A stretch of 56,610 nucleotides of DNA from NCBI GenBank assembly GCA_030616775.1, contig JAUWWQ010000026.1, forward strand, positions 1 to 56,610, written 5' to 3'. Below the pieces are notes generated by a model. The model made no database searches and was not told where the DNA came from. It was given only the letters and a program-made list of their open reading frames with translations. Both the position numbers and the translations under genes were made by a program. Within the stretch, counting starts at the first letter, position 1. Every line of letters begins with the position of its first letter. This document shows, piece by piece, positions 8,101-17,400 of this stretch. The DNA comes from Planctomycetota bacterium (GTDB lineage Bacteria > Planctomycetota > Phycisphaerae > UBA1845).

Positions 8101-10888
8101 AGGTATCGTTTTCGGTACACAGATCGCCGTCGTCACAGCCGCCGCCTTCGTTAATGGGATCCGGTTCACAGATCCCCGTCGCCGGATTGCAGGTCCCCAC
8201 ATTGCAGGCATCGTCCAGCGCCGTGCAATCCACAGGCGTGCCCAGGCAAGTGGTACTAACACAGGTGTCGTCTTCGGTGCACAAGTCTCCGTCATCACAG
8301 GCCCCGACAATGGCGGTGTACCCACACACACCGGCGTTGCATACGTCGGCGGTACAGGTGTTGCCATCGTCGCAGTCCGTGTCCAGCACGCAGGCCCCGG
8401 CAGTTACCGTGATACTCCCACCCACGAGTACGGTTGTCAGACCTTCCCATGAACTCGTTCCCAAACTGGTGCTGAGCGTGACGTCCCACACACCATCCGC
8501 CCCGGAACTGGCGGTCACCGGGAAGCCTGCCAGGTCACCCACATAAGTCAGAGGCCCGGGCATAAACGATCCGTTATCATCAACGTAGCCGTTGAGCACG
8601 GCTGAGCCGGTCAGGTCTGTGTCATAGGGGGCAAACGAACCCAAGCTCGGCCAGGGGTCGTCGATCTGGTATATGTCGGGGGCGGGAGTGAAGGTGAGCG
8701 TGCCGACAGCCCCGGCTCGCGGCACGAGCTCCGCCATAATGGTCACACCATAGGTCCATTCATCCTCCACCTCACCCGAAACCACCACACCCACTGTTGC
8801 CCCCGGCGGCATCGCGAAACTGTTGACCGAAAGGCTGACGTCGGGCGCCACGGTAATCGTTCCAGAAACCAGAGTGGTCGAGACTACCTCCCACCTACTG
8901 TTGCCGAAGGAGGTGGAAAGCTTCACATCCCATACACCGCCGGCATCGGCGCTGGACACCACCGGAAAGGCCGCCAGAAAACCGGTGAACGTCGTCGGAC
9001 CCGGTACGAACGTCCCGTTGTCATCGACGCTACCGTTAAGCAACGAGGAGCCGGTCAAACCGGTATCATAGGGGGTGAACATCCCCACACCGGGCCAGGG
9101 GTCATCAACCTGATAGATGTCCGTGGCGGGCGTAAAGACAACCGTACCGACATTCCCCACCCGCGGAACGATCTCTACATAGAGGCTCACACCGACAGTA
9201 TCAAAGCCGGCAATATCTCCCGAGATCACGACGTCGGCAATGACACCTTGAGACATACTGAGGCTTTCCACCGACAGGGAAGCCCAACCGGCTATGCACA
9301 GATCGTTCGCTTCGTCACACACCTGGCCGGGACACGGATCACCGCTTCCCAGACATGTCCCGCCGCTACACACATCGGTTAGCGTGCAGAACAGGCCGTC
9401 GTCACATGGTGCCGTGTTATTCGGGTTGTCACATGTGCCGGTGACGTCGCAAATGTCGTCCGTGCAGACATTCCCATCGCCGCAATCGGCTGCCGTGAGG
9501 CACTCCACGCAGCTAGTGAGGCCTTCACTGCATAGCAGCGGAGCCGAACACGGGTCACCGCTACTCACGCAGGTTCCGCCAACGCACGCCTCGGTGCCCG
9601 TGCAGAACAAGCCATCGTCACAGGAGGCCGCGTTTGGTGTGTATTCACACAGACCGCCGTTGCAGGCATCGTCCGTACAGACGTTGCCGTCGTCGCACTC
9701 CGGGCCTGTTGTGCAGCCCCTGCAACTGTCCGACGCCTCCTCGCAGATCTGGGGCAGACACGGATTCCCGGTCGAAGAGCAGTCCTGCAGCGGATCGCAA
9801 AACTCGGTCCCGTTACAGTACAAACCGTCATCAGGACAGTTCGCGTCGTTGGCCGTAAAGCTGCAGCTCCCGCTGACGCAGGCATCGTCCGTGCAGCCCA
9901 CGCCGTCAGCGCAATCACCGTCCACCAGGCATTCGTCGCAGGTATCCGTCGTCTCGTTACAGAACTCGGTTACCGAACAGGGATCACCGCTCGAGACGCA
10001 GTCCAGTAGCGCATCGCAAGACTCGGTCCCGTTGCAGTACAAACCATCGTCCGGGCAGTTGGCGTCGTTGGCCGTAGACGCGCAGCTCCCACCGATGCAG
10101 GTGTCGTCCGTACAACCGACACCGTCGAAGCAGTCCCCGTTTACCAGGCATTCGTCGCAGGTGTCCGTCGTCTCGTTACAGAACTCGGTTACCGGACAGG
10201 GATCGCCTGTCGAAAGGCAGCCCAGAACCGAATCGCACATCTCCGTTCCCGTGCAGAACAAGCCGTCGTCCGGGCAGTTGGCATCGTTGGCCGTGGATAC
10301 GCAGCTCCCAGTTGAGCAGACGTCGTCCGTGCAGTCCACACCGTCATCGCAGTCCGGGTCCGTCAGGCACTCTGCCGGTGTAACCGTAATGGTTCCCGCT
10401 ACGAGCGTGGCCGTCAGGCGTTCCCAATTGCTGTCCCCGACAGACGTGGAAAGCGTCACATCCCAAATGCCGTCGGCGCCAACGCTCGAGATCACCGGAA
10501 AGCCGGCCAGATCTCCCGAGAAGGTCACCGGAGCCGGCTCATAGTTTCCGTCATCGTCAACCGAACCGTTGAGCGTCACTGAGCCGGTCAAGTCTGTGTC
10601 ATAAGCACTAAACGTGCCTAGTCCAGGCCATGGATCCCAGATCTGGACGATGTCCCCGGGGGGTGCGGCCGTAAACGTTACCGTCCCGGTGTTCCCGCCC
10701 CTGGGAACGATCTCGAGAAGAATATTGACGCCGTATGTAAATTCTCCGCTGACAGAGCCGGATACCACAACGGTAGCCGTTTGGTCCTGAGTCATGGCCA
10801 GGTTGACCACCGAGAGGTCGGCTGCTTGGACACTCCCCGCCCCGACCACGACCATCAGCAGGAAACCTGTCACTCGGCTACGGAACAT
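5135..10888 (-). CDS. Giant cysteine-rich modular secreted protein (~1917 residues)
   Basis: The largest protein in the window. ATG 10888 has GAGGA six bases upstream; a TTG lies six bases earlier. The signal peptide is about residues 1-23. Layout in order: a ~150-residue beta module (DNA 10370-10822); a long block of CDDGLFC and C-x-DGN-x-CT-x-D-x-C repeats; two tandem copies of the beta module (8840-9285 and 8395-8840); a second cysteine block; a cohesin-like domain starting VNLVWSPATQTVNVGQ (about 6735-7230); a third cysteine block; and the shared C-terminal module with GSKYLAVT, LDGFRG, LDAFRQ and the FPYPCSDPC cap. The cysteine blocks resemble Dicty_CTDC repeats (established family); disulfide bonding is inferred. 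There is no transmembrane helix, sortase motif or PEP-CTERM. A rigid, protease-resistant surface or matrix protein is the simplest reading. No enzymatic domain is visible. Confidence 0.87.
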   Translation of the reverse strand: MFRSRVTGFLLMVVVGAGSVQAADLSVVNLAMTQDQTATVVVSGSVSGEFTYGVNILLEIVPRGGNTGTVTFTAAPPGDIVQIWDPWPGLGTFSAYDTDLTGSVTLNGSVDDDGNYEPAPVTFSGDLAGFPVISSVGADGIWDVTLSTSVGDSNWERLTATLVAGTITVTPAECLTDPDCDDGVDCTDDVCSTGSCVSTANDANCPDDGLFCTGTEMCDSVLGCLSTGDPCPVTEFCNETTDTCDECLVNGDCFDGVGCTDDTCIGGSCASTANDANCPDDGLYCNGTESCDALLDCVSSGDPCSVTEFCNETTDTCDECLVDGDCADGVGCTDDACVSGSCSFTANDANCPDDGLYCNGTEFCDPLQDCSSTGNPCLPQICEEASDSCRGCTTGPECDDGNVCTDDACNGGLCEYTPNAASCDDGLFCTGTEACVGGTCVSSGDPCSAPLLCSEGLTSCVECLTAADCGDGNVCTDDICDVTGTCDNPNNTAPCDDGLFCTLTDVCSGGTCLGSGDPCPGQVCDEANDLCIAGWASLSVESLSMSQGVIADVVISGDIAGFDTVGVSLYVEIVPRVGNVGTVVFTPATDIYQVDDPWPGVGMFTPYDTGLTGSSLLNGSVDDNGTFVPGPTTFTGFLAAFPVVSSADAGGVWDVKLSTSFGNSRWEVVSTTLVSGTITVAPDVSLSVNSFAMPPGATVGVVVSGEVEDEWTYGVTIMAELVPRAGAVGTLTFTPAPDIYQIDDPWPSLGSFAPYDTDLTGSAVLNGYVDDNGSFMPGPLTYVGDLAGFPVTASSGADGVWDVTLSTSLGTSSWEGLTTVLVGGSITVTAGACVLDTDCDDGNTCTADVCNAGVCGYTAIVGACDDGDLCTEDDTCVSTTCLGTPVDCTALDDACNVGTCNPATGICEPDPINEGGGCDDGDLCTENDTCAAGVCAGTAVDCSGIGDQCNIGTCNPETGACDLTPANDGVPCDDGYLCMENDVCASGVCSGTSIDCTHLTDTCNLGVCDWQTGTCQAMPASENSPCDDGDLCTRLDKCSAGVCTGVAVNCSGLDDACNVGTCNPASGACEPVPINEGGGCDDGDPCTDNDTCTSGVCTGTRIPDCWNCDVDNDCDDANVCTAEVCNAGVCEYTDLADPCDDGDLCTLNDVCSAGVCAGTPIDCSSFDDSCNIGTCDPARGICYAQPANEGGACDDGFSCTINDVCSNGTCAGTLVDTPSVNLVWSPATQTVNVGQTAQIDLIAVSATCMDHPAGAIEVILDWDPFTLELAGNTDAGGTSWLFSSFPDDSGLDGLNEPFAGTPANDGDALYQALTALQSGVQIPPGGLVVTTFEFLALDGTTGSQIVIPPWVGSFTETRVIGAGEMLGEDLTGSLGSATVRITECQGDADCDDGNLCTDDACNTGVCEFTNNALPCDDGLFCTATDTCSGGACVGSFDPCPAPLLCSEDLDACVECLTAADCDDGNLCTDDICDAFGTCENPDNTIPCDDDLFCTATDMCSAGVCVGSGDACPGEVCDEANDRCVDCLTDPDCDDANVCTDDFCNANLCEYFINALSCDDGLFCTTIDTCVDGVCVGSGDPCTPPLLCSETLDACVECEIDEHCDDGNICTTDLCRLNTCTNYVNTIPCDDGLFCTATDVCSIGVCVGSGDACPGQLCDEDNDQCVDCFTVADCPDDGVNCTEDACVDGVCVYPPNDALCDDGLFCNGPEFCHTMVDCQPGDSPCDDPNLCNEANQSCGCQEPMVVGEGSKYLAVTPRPGATPVALLVTGVDQEVSCISLYVRSDGRLGTSPVYKPPTGTTGWGTAHVRGLEIVPDTSYIVQAECDTGQGIGLSTPAAGTTWIWADTDNSGGLVTILDITLVLDGFRGIFDMATLYAVDLCGRTGIDCLPQLVIDMSDATVALDAFRQFPYPCSDPCP

Positions 10889-11010
10889 TGCCAATCCTCA
10901 CAGCACCGCCGCGATGAGCTCCACCCACCCAATGCTAGCCGGCGCTGACAACCTCAAACACCTCCTCGTAATCCGATACCCTCGATGCCGACTCCATGTT
11001 CCTTCCCCAT

Positions 11011-12990
11011 TCACGGCGAAATCAGCGGAAGTCTGAAAAACGGGTTGACATCCGCCCGTGCGGCCCCAACGTCTGAGAGCCGTACTTTCGCATCCTTATC
11101 CATATCGTACGCCTCCGTTACCGGGAAGAATAGGAACGGATTGAAACACGTGCAGTTACGGATGAGGAACGGATCGGTCAACTCCGTCTTCCGGTTCCCA
11201 TCTACATCGCCGGGCATGTTGCCCAGATAAAAGACCGCGTTCCCTCCGCCCGTTCCATCGCCACTCGGAAGCACGACGGGGTTGCCGCTCATCTCCCCGT
11301 CCAGCTCCACCCCGCTCGCGGTTACCTGTGTCGAATCGATCGTCACCTTCAGCCACCGGGCGCGCACATGATCGTCGGCCAGGACGATCTCGACAACCGT
11401 CACCCCACCTTGCATGCTCGGGGTGACCGTAATTGCGCTGGCAGCGTTGGTCACCGGCGTGAAGATATTCACGTCGCAGATTCCCCCGCCCAGAATGCAC
11501 TGGTCGTTGGGATGGTCCGGGTTGCAGGATTGCCCGTGGTTGCTGCCACCGACGCACTCCGGACGTTCCGACCACTCGAAAAAGAATGCTGCATCCGGCG
11601 TTGTCGCAAAACTGACCACATCATTGAAGAACACCCGGACGCCGGTAACGCCGTTGACATAGTTGGTTATGTTGTCGAGGTTGGACGACGCACATGTACC
11701 GCGAGGGCAGCTCCCCGTGGAACAGTCGCCCGGACTGCTGCAAGGCAGCCCGTCATCGATACCGCCAACGCACACGGTGCAGTCAGTGTTATCCGTGCAA
11801 GTCAAACCGTCATTCCCGCCGCCGACACAAAAGAGCGCGGCGCCCGCGCCCAGGAAGGATCGACTCGGATCGGGTTGCTCCGGAAACGCGCAGATGCCGT
11901 CTGGTATCGGATCTGTCCCGACGCAGTTGCCGTCGGTGGAGCAACCGAGGCCGTCTCTGTTACCGCCAATGCACGTCCCGAACCGCCCGGCGTAGAACAC
12001 CTCGAGATTGGCAACGTGGATGGGGGCGAGACACTGGTCGTTGGCCTCGTCACACAACAGGGGAGTGCAAGGGTCGCCGCTCGAGACACACACGCCCAAG
12101 TTGCAGGTCTCGGTCCCGTCGCAGAACACCCCGTTGTCGCAGGATCCACCCTCGTTGGCGGGCTGCGCTTCGCACAGCCCCGTTTGGTCGTTGCATGTGC
12201 CGACGTTGCAGGCGTCATCCAAGTGCGAGCAATCGATCGCCGTCCCCGCACAGTTGCCGGAGGTGCACACGTCGTTTTCCGTACAGAGGTCGCTGTCACC
12301 GCAGGGGAGCCCCTCGTTAACCGGCTGGGGCTCGCACGCATCCGTGGTCTCGTTGCACACGCCGTCGTTGCACTGATCGGTCAGAACACTGCAATCCGGT
12401 GGTGTCCCCGGTTGGCAGCTACCGCCCACAAACGTTTCCAGACCGTTGCAAAACAACCCGTCGTCGCAGGTACTGGTAATGACGGGCGAGTTGGTCGTTG
12501 GCGGGAACACGGTCGAGTTGTCCATCGCCAGCGTGAGCTTGTTACGGAACGGATCGACGCCGGCCCGGAAGGTCACAGTGGTCGCCCCTTCTCCGATGGC
12601 CTGAAAAATCAGCGTCGCAACGGGACCGGCAGCGGTCGTGTCCCCACCGTTAGCGACAATCGCATAGTCAACGTCGCCGTTCGTATCCGCCAGGTAAACC
12701 TCTATCCAGCCTTCCGCCGGCGCGATGAGCGGCAGGTCCTCCGGCACTATGCTGAGCAACGTGAGCAAGGTATCGTCATAGTGCATTAGCGCCTGGACAC
12801 CATTGATGGCCGCCGACAGGTTGGCGACCTCCAGCGTTACGTTCACCGTGTCCCCAGGCATGACAGACTCAGACCCGGGGACCACGTTGAGGCTCAGATC
12901 ATCATCAGCCATCGCCGGCGTCATCGCCAACAAGACCCATAAGCCGGCGATTGCCGCGATGACCGGAGCTTTTTCCCTATGTCTGATCAT
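11011..12990 (-). CDS. Secreted cohesin-like, cysteine-rich protein
   Basis: 659 residues from ATG 12990, chosen because GAGG lies eight bases upstream and MIRHREKAPVIAAIAGL begins a normal signal peptide ending near AMA; the longer frame only adds an implausible leader. Residues ~30-165 form a cohesin-like domain with DDLSLNVVPG, VANLSAAINGVQALMHYDD and SLAMDNST-like ends, clearly paralogous to the N-terminus of the gene at 14461. CTDC-type cysteine repeats follow (CDDGLFCNGLE, C-x-END-x-C). The third part has several C-x-GG-x-x-DGL-x-C units, also seen in the 22987 protein. A beta domain starting near NYVNGVTGVRVFFND and ending around GNAVFYLG follows, then dockerin-like loops GDVDGNRKTELTD and DMDKDAKVRLSDV. 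Structural or adhesive role inferred. Confidence 0.84.
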   Translation of the reverse strand: MIRHREKAPVIAAIAGLWVLLAMTPAMADDDLSLNVVPGSESVMPGDTVNVTLEVANLSAAINGVQALMHYDDTLLTLLSIVPEDLPLIAPAEGWIEVYLADTNGDVDYAIVANGGDTTAAGPVATLIFQAIGEGATTVTFRAGVDPFRNKLTLAMDNSTVFPPTTNSPVITSTCDDGLFCNGLETFVGGSCQPGTPPDCSVLTDQCNDGVCNETTDACEPQPVNEGLPCGDSDLCTENDVCTSGNCAGTAIDCSHLDDACNVGTCNDQTGLCEAQPANEGGSCDNGVFCDGTETCNLGVCVSSGDPCTPLLCDEANDQCLAPIHVANLEVFYAGRFGTCIGGNRDGLGCSTDGNCVGTDPIPDGICAFPEQPDPSRSFLGAGAALFCVGGGNDGLTCTDNTDCTVCVGGIDDGLPCSSPGDCSTGSCPRGTCASSNLDNITNYVNGVTGVRVFFNDVVSFATTPDAAFFFEWSERPECVGGSNHGQSCNPDHPNDQCILGGGICDVNIFTPVTNAASAITVTPSMQGGVTVVEIVLADDHVRARWLKVTIDSTQVTASGVELDGEMSGNPVVLPSGDGTGGGNAVFYLGNMPGDVDGNRKTELTDPFLIRNCTCFNPFLFFPVTEAYDMDKDAKVRLSDVGAARADVNPFFRLPLISP

Positions 12991-13059
12991 CCACAATGCC
13001 TCTTTTCCCTGCGCTACTGGGAGCTCGAACATCGAGCCTACCCACACTATTACGTTGCC

Positions 13060-14304
13060 TTACGGTGCGGGACCTAGCGCCACGTCTTGAAACGCAGCGT
13101 AATCGTAGTCGTCAATGTCCCCGTCGTCATCAAAATCATAGACGCCGCACGAGAGCCCCGGCGTCAAGGCGTAGGCCGGCGGCTCGATCGGATCGAGCGC
13201 GCCCGTAAAACACAACTGAAACTCCGAGAAGTCGAACATGTCGATCGCCGCGTCACCGTTGCCGTCGCCAAGCTCGACAATAATCAGCGTTCCGTCCCTC
13301 AGCGTCGTGTCCAGTTCCTCCCAAAAGCTGCTATCGTCGTAGGAGGTCGAGAGTCTCACATCCCAAACACCCTGGGCATCCGCGCTTGTTACCACCGGAA
13401 AAACCGTCAGCGGCCCCGAGAACGTCAAAGGTATCGGTACCCACGATCCGCTATCGTCTATCGACCCGTTGCGGTCCGGTGACGAACTCAAGTCAGTGTC
13501 AAAGGGAGTGAAGGCTCCCATCACGGGCCACGGGTCGCCAACTTGGAGGATGTCAACCGGCGGGGCCTCGGTGAACGTAACCGTACCCGTGTTTCCGGGA
13601 CGAGCGACCAGCTCGGCCACAATCTCCACGCCGAACGTGAGACGATCGGAAACGGTCCCCGAGACGACGACCGCTTGCGTGCGGCCGGCCGCTGCAGACA
13701 AGTCCCATACGGACAACGCCGCCGCTCCGAGGATCGTAATGGATGCACTTCCGAGGTTCCCTGTCACTTTCGTCACACCCTGCAACACCCGTGTGACGGC
13801 ATACTGCCCGCCCAGCGTCTCGACGATTGCAACCTCAGTCAGCGGCGTTTCAGCCAACGCGTTGAACCGGAAGGTCGCAACAAGAACGCCTTCCGCGGTG
13901 GCCGTTGCCGAACTGAGCGACCCCGCCTGAAACATGGCGTCACCGTCGTTGAACGGCAGGCCGGTGTACGGGTCGCAGAACACATCCTCACCACAATCGG
14001 CGTTCAAACGATCGAGCTGCTCATCTGATAGAAAGCCGAAGATAAACCAGTCGTGCGGGCCGTTATCAATCACCGGCTCGCCCAGTTCGAGCACCGCTGG
14101 ATCCCAGGTTATCAGAACGTCCAAACCGGAGAACACGGTTCCCTCGTCGGACACGGCGTAGAGGCCGACGTCGACCACAGACCCCACGCCGAATGTCTGC
14201 CGCTCGGTCCGAAGCTCGAGGTCCACCGCGGCGCGCGCGTATGGCCCTGCCGGACTCGCAACTGTCGCGAGCGCTGCCAGAGCGCCGACCAGCGGAATCC
14301 TCAT
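13060..14304 (-). CDS. Secreted protein: cohesin-like domain, beta module, dockerin-like loops
   Basis: 414 residues with a clear signal peptide (about 1-26). A GAGGAGAGG tract lies ~9 bases upstream of the ATG. Residues ~27-195 are a cohesin-like domain: VDLELRTERQTFGVGSVVDVGLYAV, split here by a typical ITWDPAVLEL strand, and DGDAMFQAGSLSS. Residues ~195-345 are the fourth copy of the ~150-residue beta module (DNA 13270-13730): GTVTFTEAPP, DPWPVMGAF, FDTDLSSS and VWDVRLSTSY. The C-terminus has GDGNGDAAIDMFDFSEF and DFDDDGDIDDYDYAAF, two good dockerin-type calcium loops. It lacks the cysteine repeats of its neighbours. It is the third minus-strand gene of the cluster and sits 69 bases upstream of the 12990 start, so co-transcription is plausible. 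Confidence 0.83.
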   Translation of the reverse strand: MRIPLVGALAALATVASPAGPYARAAVDLELRTERQTFGVGSVVDVGLYAVSDEGTVFSGLDVLITWDPAVLELGEPVIDNGPHDWFIFGFLSDEQLDRLNADCGEDVFCDPYTGLPFNDGDAMFQAGSLSSATATAEGVLVATFRFNALAETPLTEVAIVETLGGQYAVTRVLQGVTKVTGNLGSASITILGAAALSVWDLSAAAGRTQAVVVSGTVSDRLTFGVEIVAELVARPGNTGTVTFTEAPPVDILQVGDPWPVMGAFTPFDTDLSSSPDRNGSIDDSGSWVPIPLTFSGPLTVFPVVTSADAQGVWDVRLSTSYDDSSFWEELDTTLRDGTLIIVELGDGNGDAAIDMFDFSEFQLCFTGALDPIEPPAYALTPGLSCGVYDFDDDGDIDDYDYAAFQDVALGPAP

Positions 14305-14460
14305 CGCTTACGCCTCTCCTCGTTCACCAACGGTCACTCACCGCGGCTGGCGGATGATTCCGCCAGCAGCCGGTCCCCCACCCAGTCGGCGACTCAATCG
14401 GTACCCATCGCTCAAGTCCGCTATCGAACCTTGATGGCACCGGGGAAGAGAACACCCCAT

Positions 14461-17400
14461 TTACTTATCCAGACCTCGTCCCGATCGACGAAGGCTGGAA
14501 CGGACTTTGCGTCCCTCGAGTTTGTCCAGCGTGGCCGTGAACTCCGGCGTCAATTCCAGACCGTTCCGCCGCGCGAAAGCACGAATGTCTCTCGCGTCGA
14601 CAACGCCGTCACCGGTCAGGTCGGCCTTGGACGCACTGGGAAACGCCAGACTTTCAACGGAAACGCTGGCCAACGGTAGTCTTCTTATCTCGCCCACCGG
14701 AATAGGCTCTGCGTCGACAGGCTGCAGACCGCCATCCGTGATTCCGGCTGCTGCCGTGCAGTTGTCGACAGGTTCGCCGACCTTAAAGAAGTTCGCCTGG
14801 ATCGCGGCAAAGTCGAGCATGTCCTGCAAACCATCGCCTGTCGCATCGCCACCGGTCGTAAGGTTCGGGTCGATACCCTCGTTCCACAGCGTCGCCAGGA
14901 TCGAGAAGTCGGTAATGTCGCACAGGTTGTCCTGAGCCACGGCACCCAGGTGGAAGTCTCCGGTCAGCAGACTGCCGGAACCGGTCCGGGTAACCTGCGC
15001 CACCATGCAAGTACCATAGTTCACTTGCCTGCTGCGCCTGAGCGTGTGCCCCTCCTGCATACTGATCCAGTTAGCGGCCGCACTTGTATCGGTTATAATC
15101 ACCGACCCGAGTCCGGTGTCGTTCACGGTAACGGGTATGACACGGTTGTCTATCGACCCGCCGCATTCGGTGATCACGAAGGTCACGTCTCGCGTGATCG
15201 TATCGGTGGGCAGCGGAAGGAGGACGCCCCCAAGCTCGAGCGTCACGTCGATGCTCGGTTGGATGATGTTGACGATCTTCTGGCACGTGTTCACGCAGCC
15301 GTTTGCATTGGTAACGTTGATTACAAGGGTAACGGTCGTGCCCGTGCCGGCGTCGTAGTTGATGGACTTGGTCCCCTGACCGCTCGTGATCTCTCCGCCG
15401 GTTATAACCCAACCGTACATCTCACCCCCGACCCCACTTGGAACCGAGGCGAAGTTGTTGATCGATTGATAGCAGACGTCATCAGCCGCGAGAATCGTGC
15501 AGTCCGGGGCATTAACAATGATTTCCTTCTGGCACATACTCACACAGCCGTTGGGATCGGTGACCGTGATGGTAAGCGTAAGCGATGTTCCCGCCTCCGC
15601 CGTGTAGGTGATCGACGGGGTGCTCTGCCCCGTGTCGATGATTCCGCCGGTTATGCCCCAGACGTAGGTCCCGCCCGTGGGGGGCACTTCGGCGGCGTGC
15701 CCGCCTGTCCCCGCACAGACCAAGTTCTCAGCCGAAATGGTGCAGTCCGACAGGGGGTTAACCGTGACCGTGGCACAGTCGATTGCACTGAAGCAGTTGT
15801 TCACGTCGGTGACGGTTACGCACACCTGGTGCTCGGCGACACCCGCGCTGGCCACGTCGAACGTCGGATTCGCAGCCGTGGTGTCGTTCAGGTACGCCGC
15901 CCCGGCACCCGTCCAATCGTACGTGTAGGGTGCGGTGCCGCCCAACCCTGTGGGCGACCCGCCGACTACCTGCCCGCCGGCGTCCTCACAGACCGCGAAG
16001 TCGGCCCCGGCGTCGGCTGTCGGTGGAGCGCTGGCCACCGTAACAATATACTGACATGTATTGGTGCAGGCGCTGATATCGGTCACGATGACGTCGATGG
16101 TCACCGTCGGGCCGGCGCCCGCCGTGTAGGTCATCGTGAATAAGTCGTCCGGTGTGTCCTGGTTACCGTCGGTCACCTCCCAGTCATACGTCGCTCCGAG
16201 ACCGGCGTCGCCGACCTGCGCGTCATGCGTAGTGCCCGAGCAGACCGGATCAGTCGTCGTGATCGAGCAGTCCAGGACTATACTGACGCTAACGATCGCG
16301 CAGTCGGTCGCGGAAACGCACGAGTTGGCGTCGGTCACGGTGACACAAATGTCGTGCGAGCCGACCCCGGCCACCGACACGTCGAACGTCGGATTTGCGA
16401 CGATCAAGCTGCTAAGGTAGGCGGCACCCGTTCCTGTCCACGCATAGGTGTACGGGGAGGTCCCGCCCAAAGCGGTCGGCGAACCGCCGACGACTGGATC
16501 CGACGCGTTGGCACACAGGGCGAAATCGGACCCTGCATCCGCGATCGGAAGGGCGCGGACGGTAACCGTGGCGCAGCTCACAGCGCTGTCACATCCGTTA
16601 GCATCGGTCACCGTCACGCATACCTGATGCGAACCTCCACCCGCGGTTGCTACGTCCAACGTCGGATTGGCCGCGGTCGTGTCGCTCAGGTATGCGGCAC
16701 CGCCTCCCGTCCATAAATAGGTGTACGGACCGAGTCCACCTGACCCCGTGGGCGCTTCGCCGACCATCGGATCGGCCCCATCCGCACAAAGCGCAACGTC
16801 GCTGCCCGCATTCGCCGTCGGGAACGCGTATACCGTCACCGTAGTGCAGTCGGTCACGCTGACACAGGTGTTGGCATCGGTAACCGTCACACAGACCTGG
16901 GTGGTACTGGGGCCCGCCGTGGCCACATCGAATGTCGGATTCGCTGCGGTCGTGTCGCTCAGGTAGTTCGAGCCGGTTCCCGTCCACGCGTACGTGTACG
17001 GACCGGTTCCGCCCCAAGCAGTGGGTGCGCCACCCACCGTGGGACTGGTGTCGTTGGCGCAGGCCGTGATATCGGCACCTGCATTCGCCGCCGGAACCGC
17101 GTCGATCGTAACCGTGGCGCAGTCGATAGCGCTGACACAGGTGCTGGCATCGGTCACCGTCACGCACACCTGATATGAAGCGGGCGTGGGAGTGGACACG
17201 TCGAACGTCGGGTTCGCAACCGTTGTACTGCTCAGGTATGTGGCTCCGCTTCCCGTCCATGAATAGGTGTACGGACTAGTCCCGCCCAATGCGGTCGGTG
17301 CTCCACCCACCGTTGGATCGAGCTCGTTGGCGCAGGCCGTGATATCGCCACCTGCATCGGCCACCGGAAGGGCGTTGACCGTCACCGTCGCGCAGTCGGT

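Noticed and set aside
9294-10544. Long plus-strand frame opposite the giant cysteine-rich gene, with others at 11368-12789, 14950-16143, 24037-25266 and 28271-29407
   Set aside because: All are shadows of real minus-strand genes: repetitive, low in normal domains and without ribosome sites.
5135-10888. Regular cysteine-repeat DNA as a possible CRISPR array
   Set aside because: The repeats are in frame, diverged and of variable spacing, with no identical direct repeats or unique spacers.
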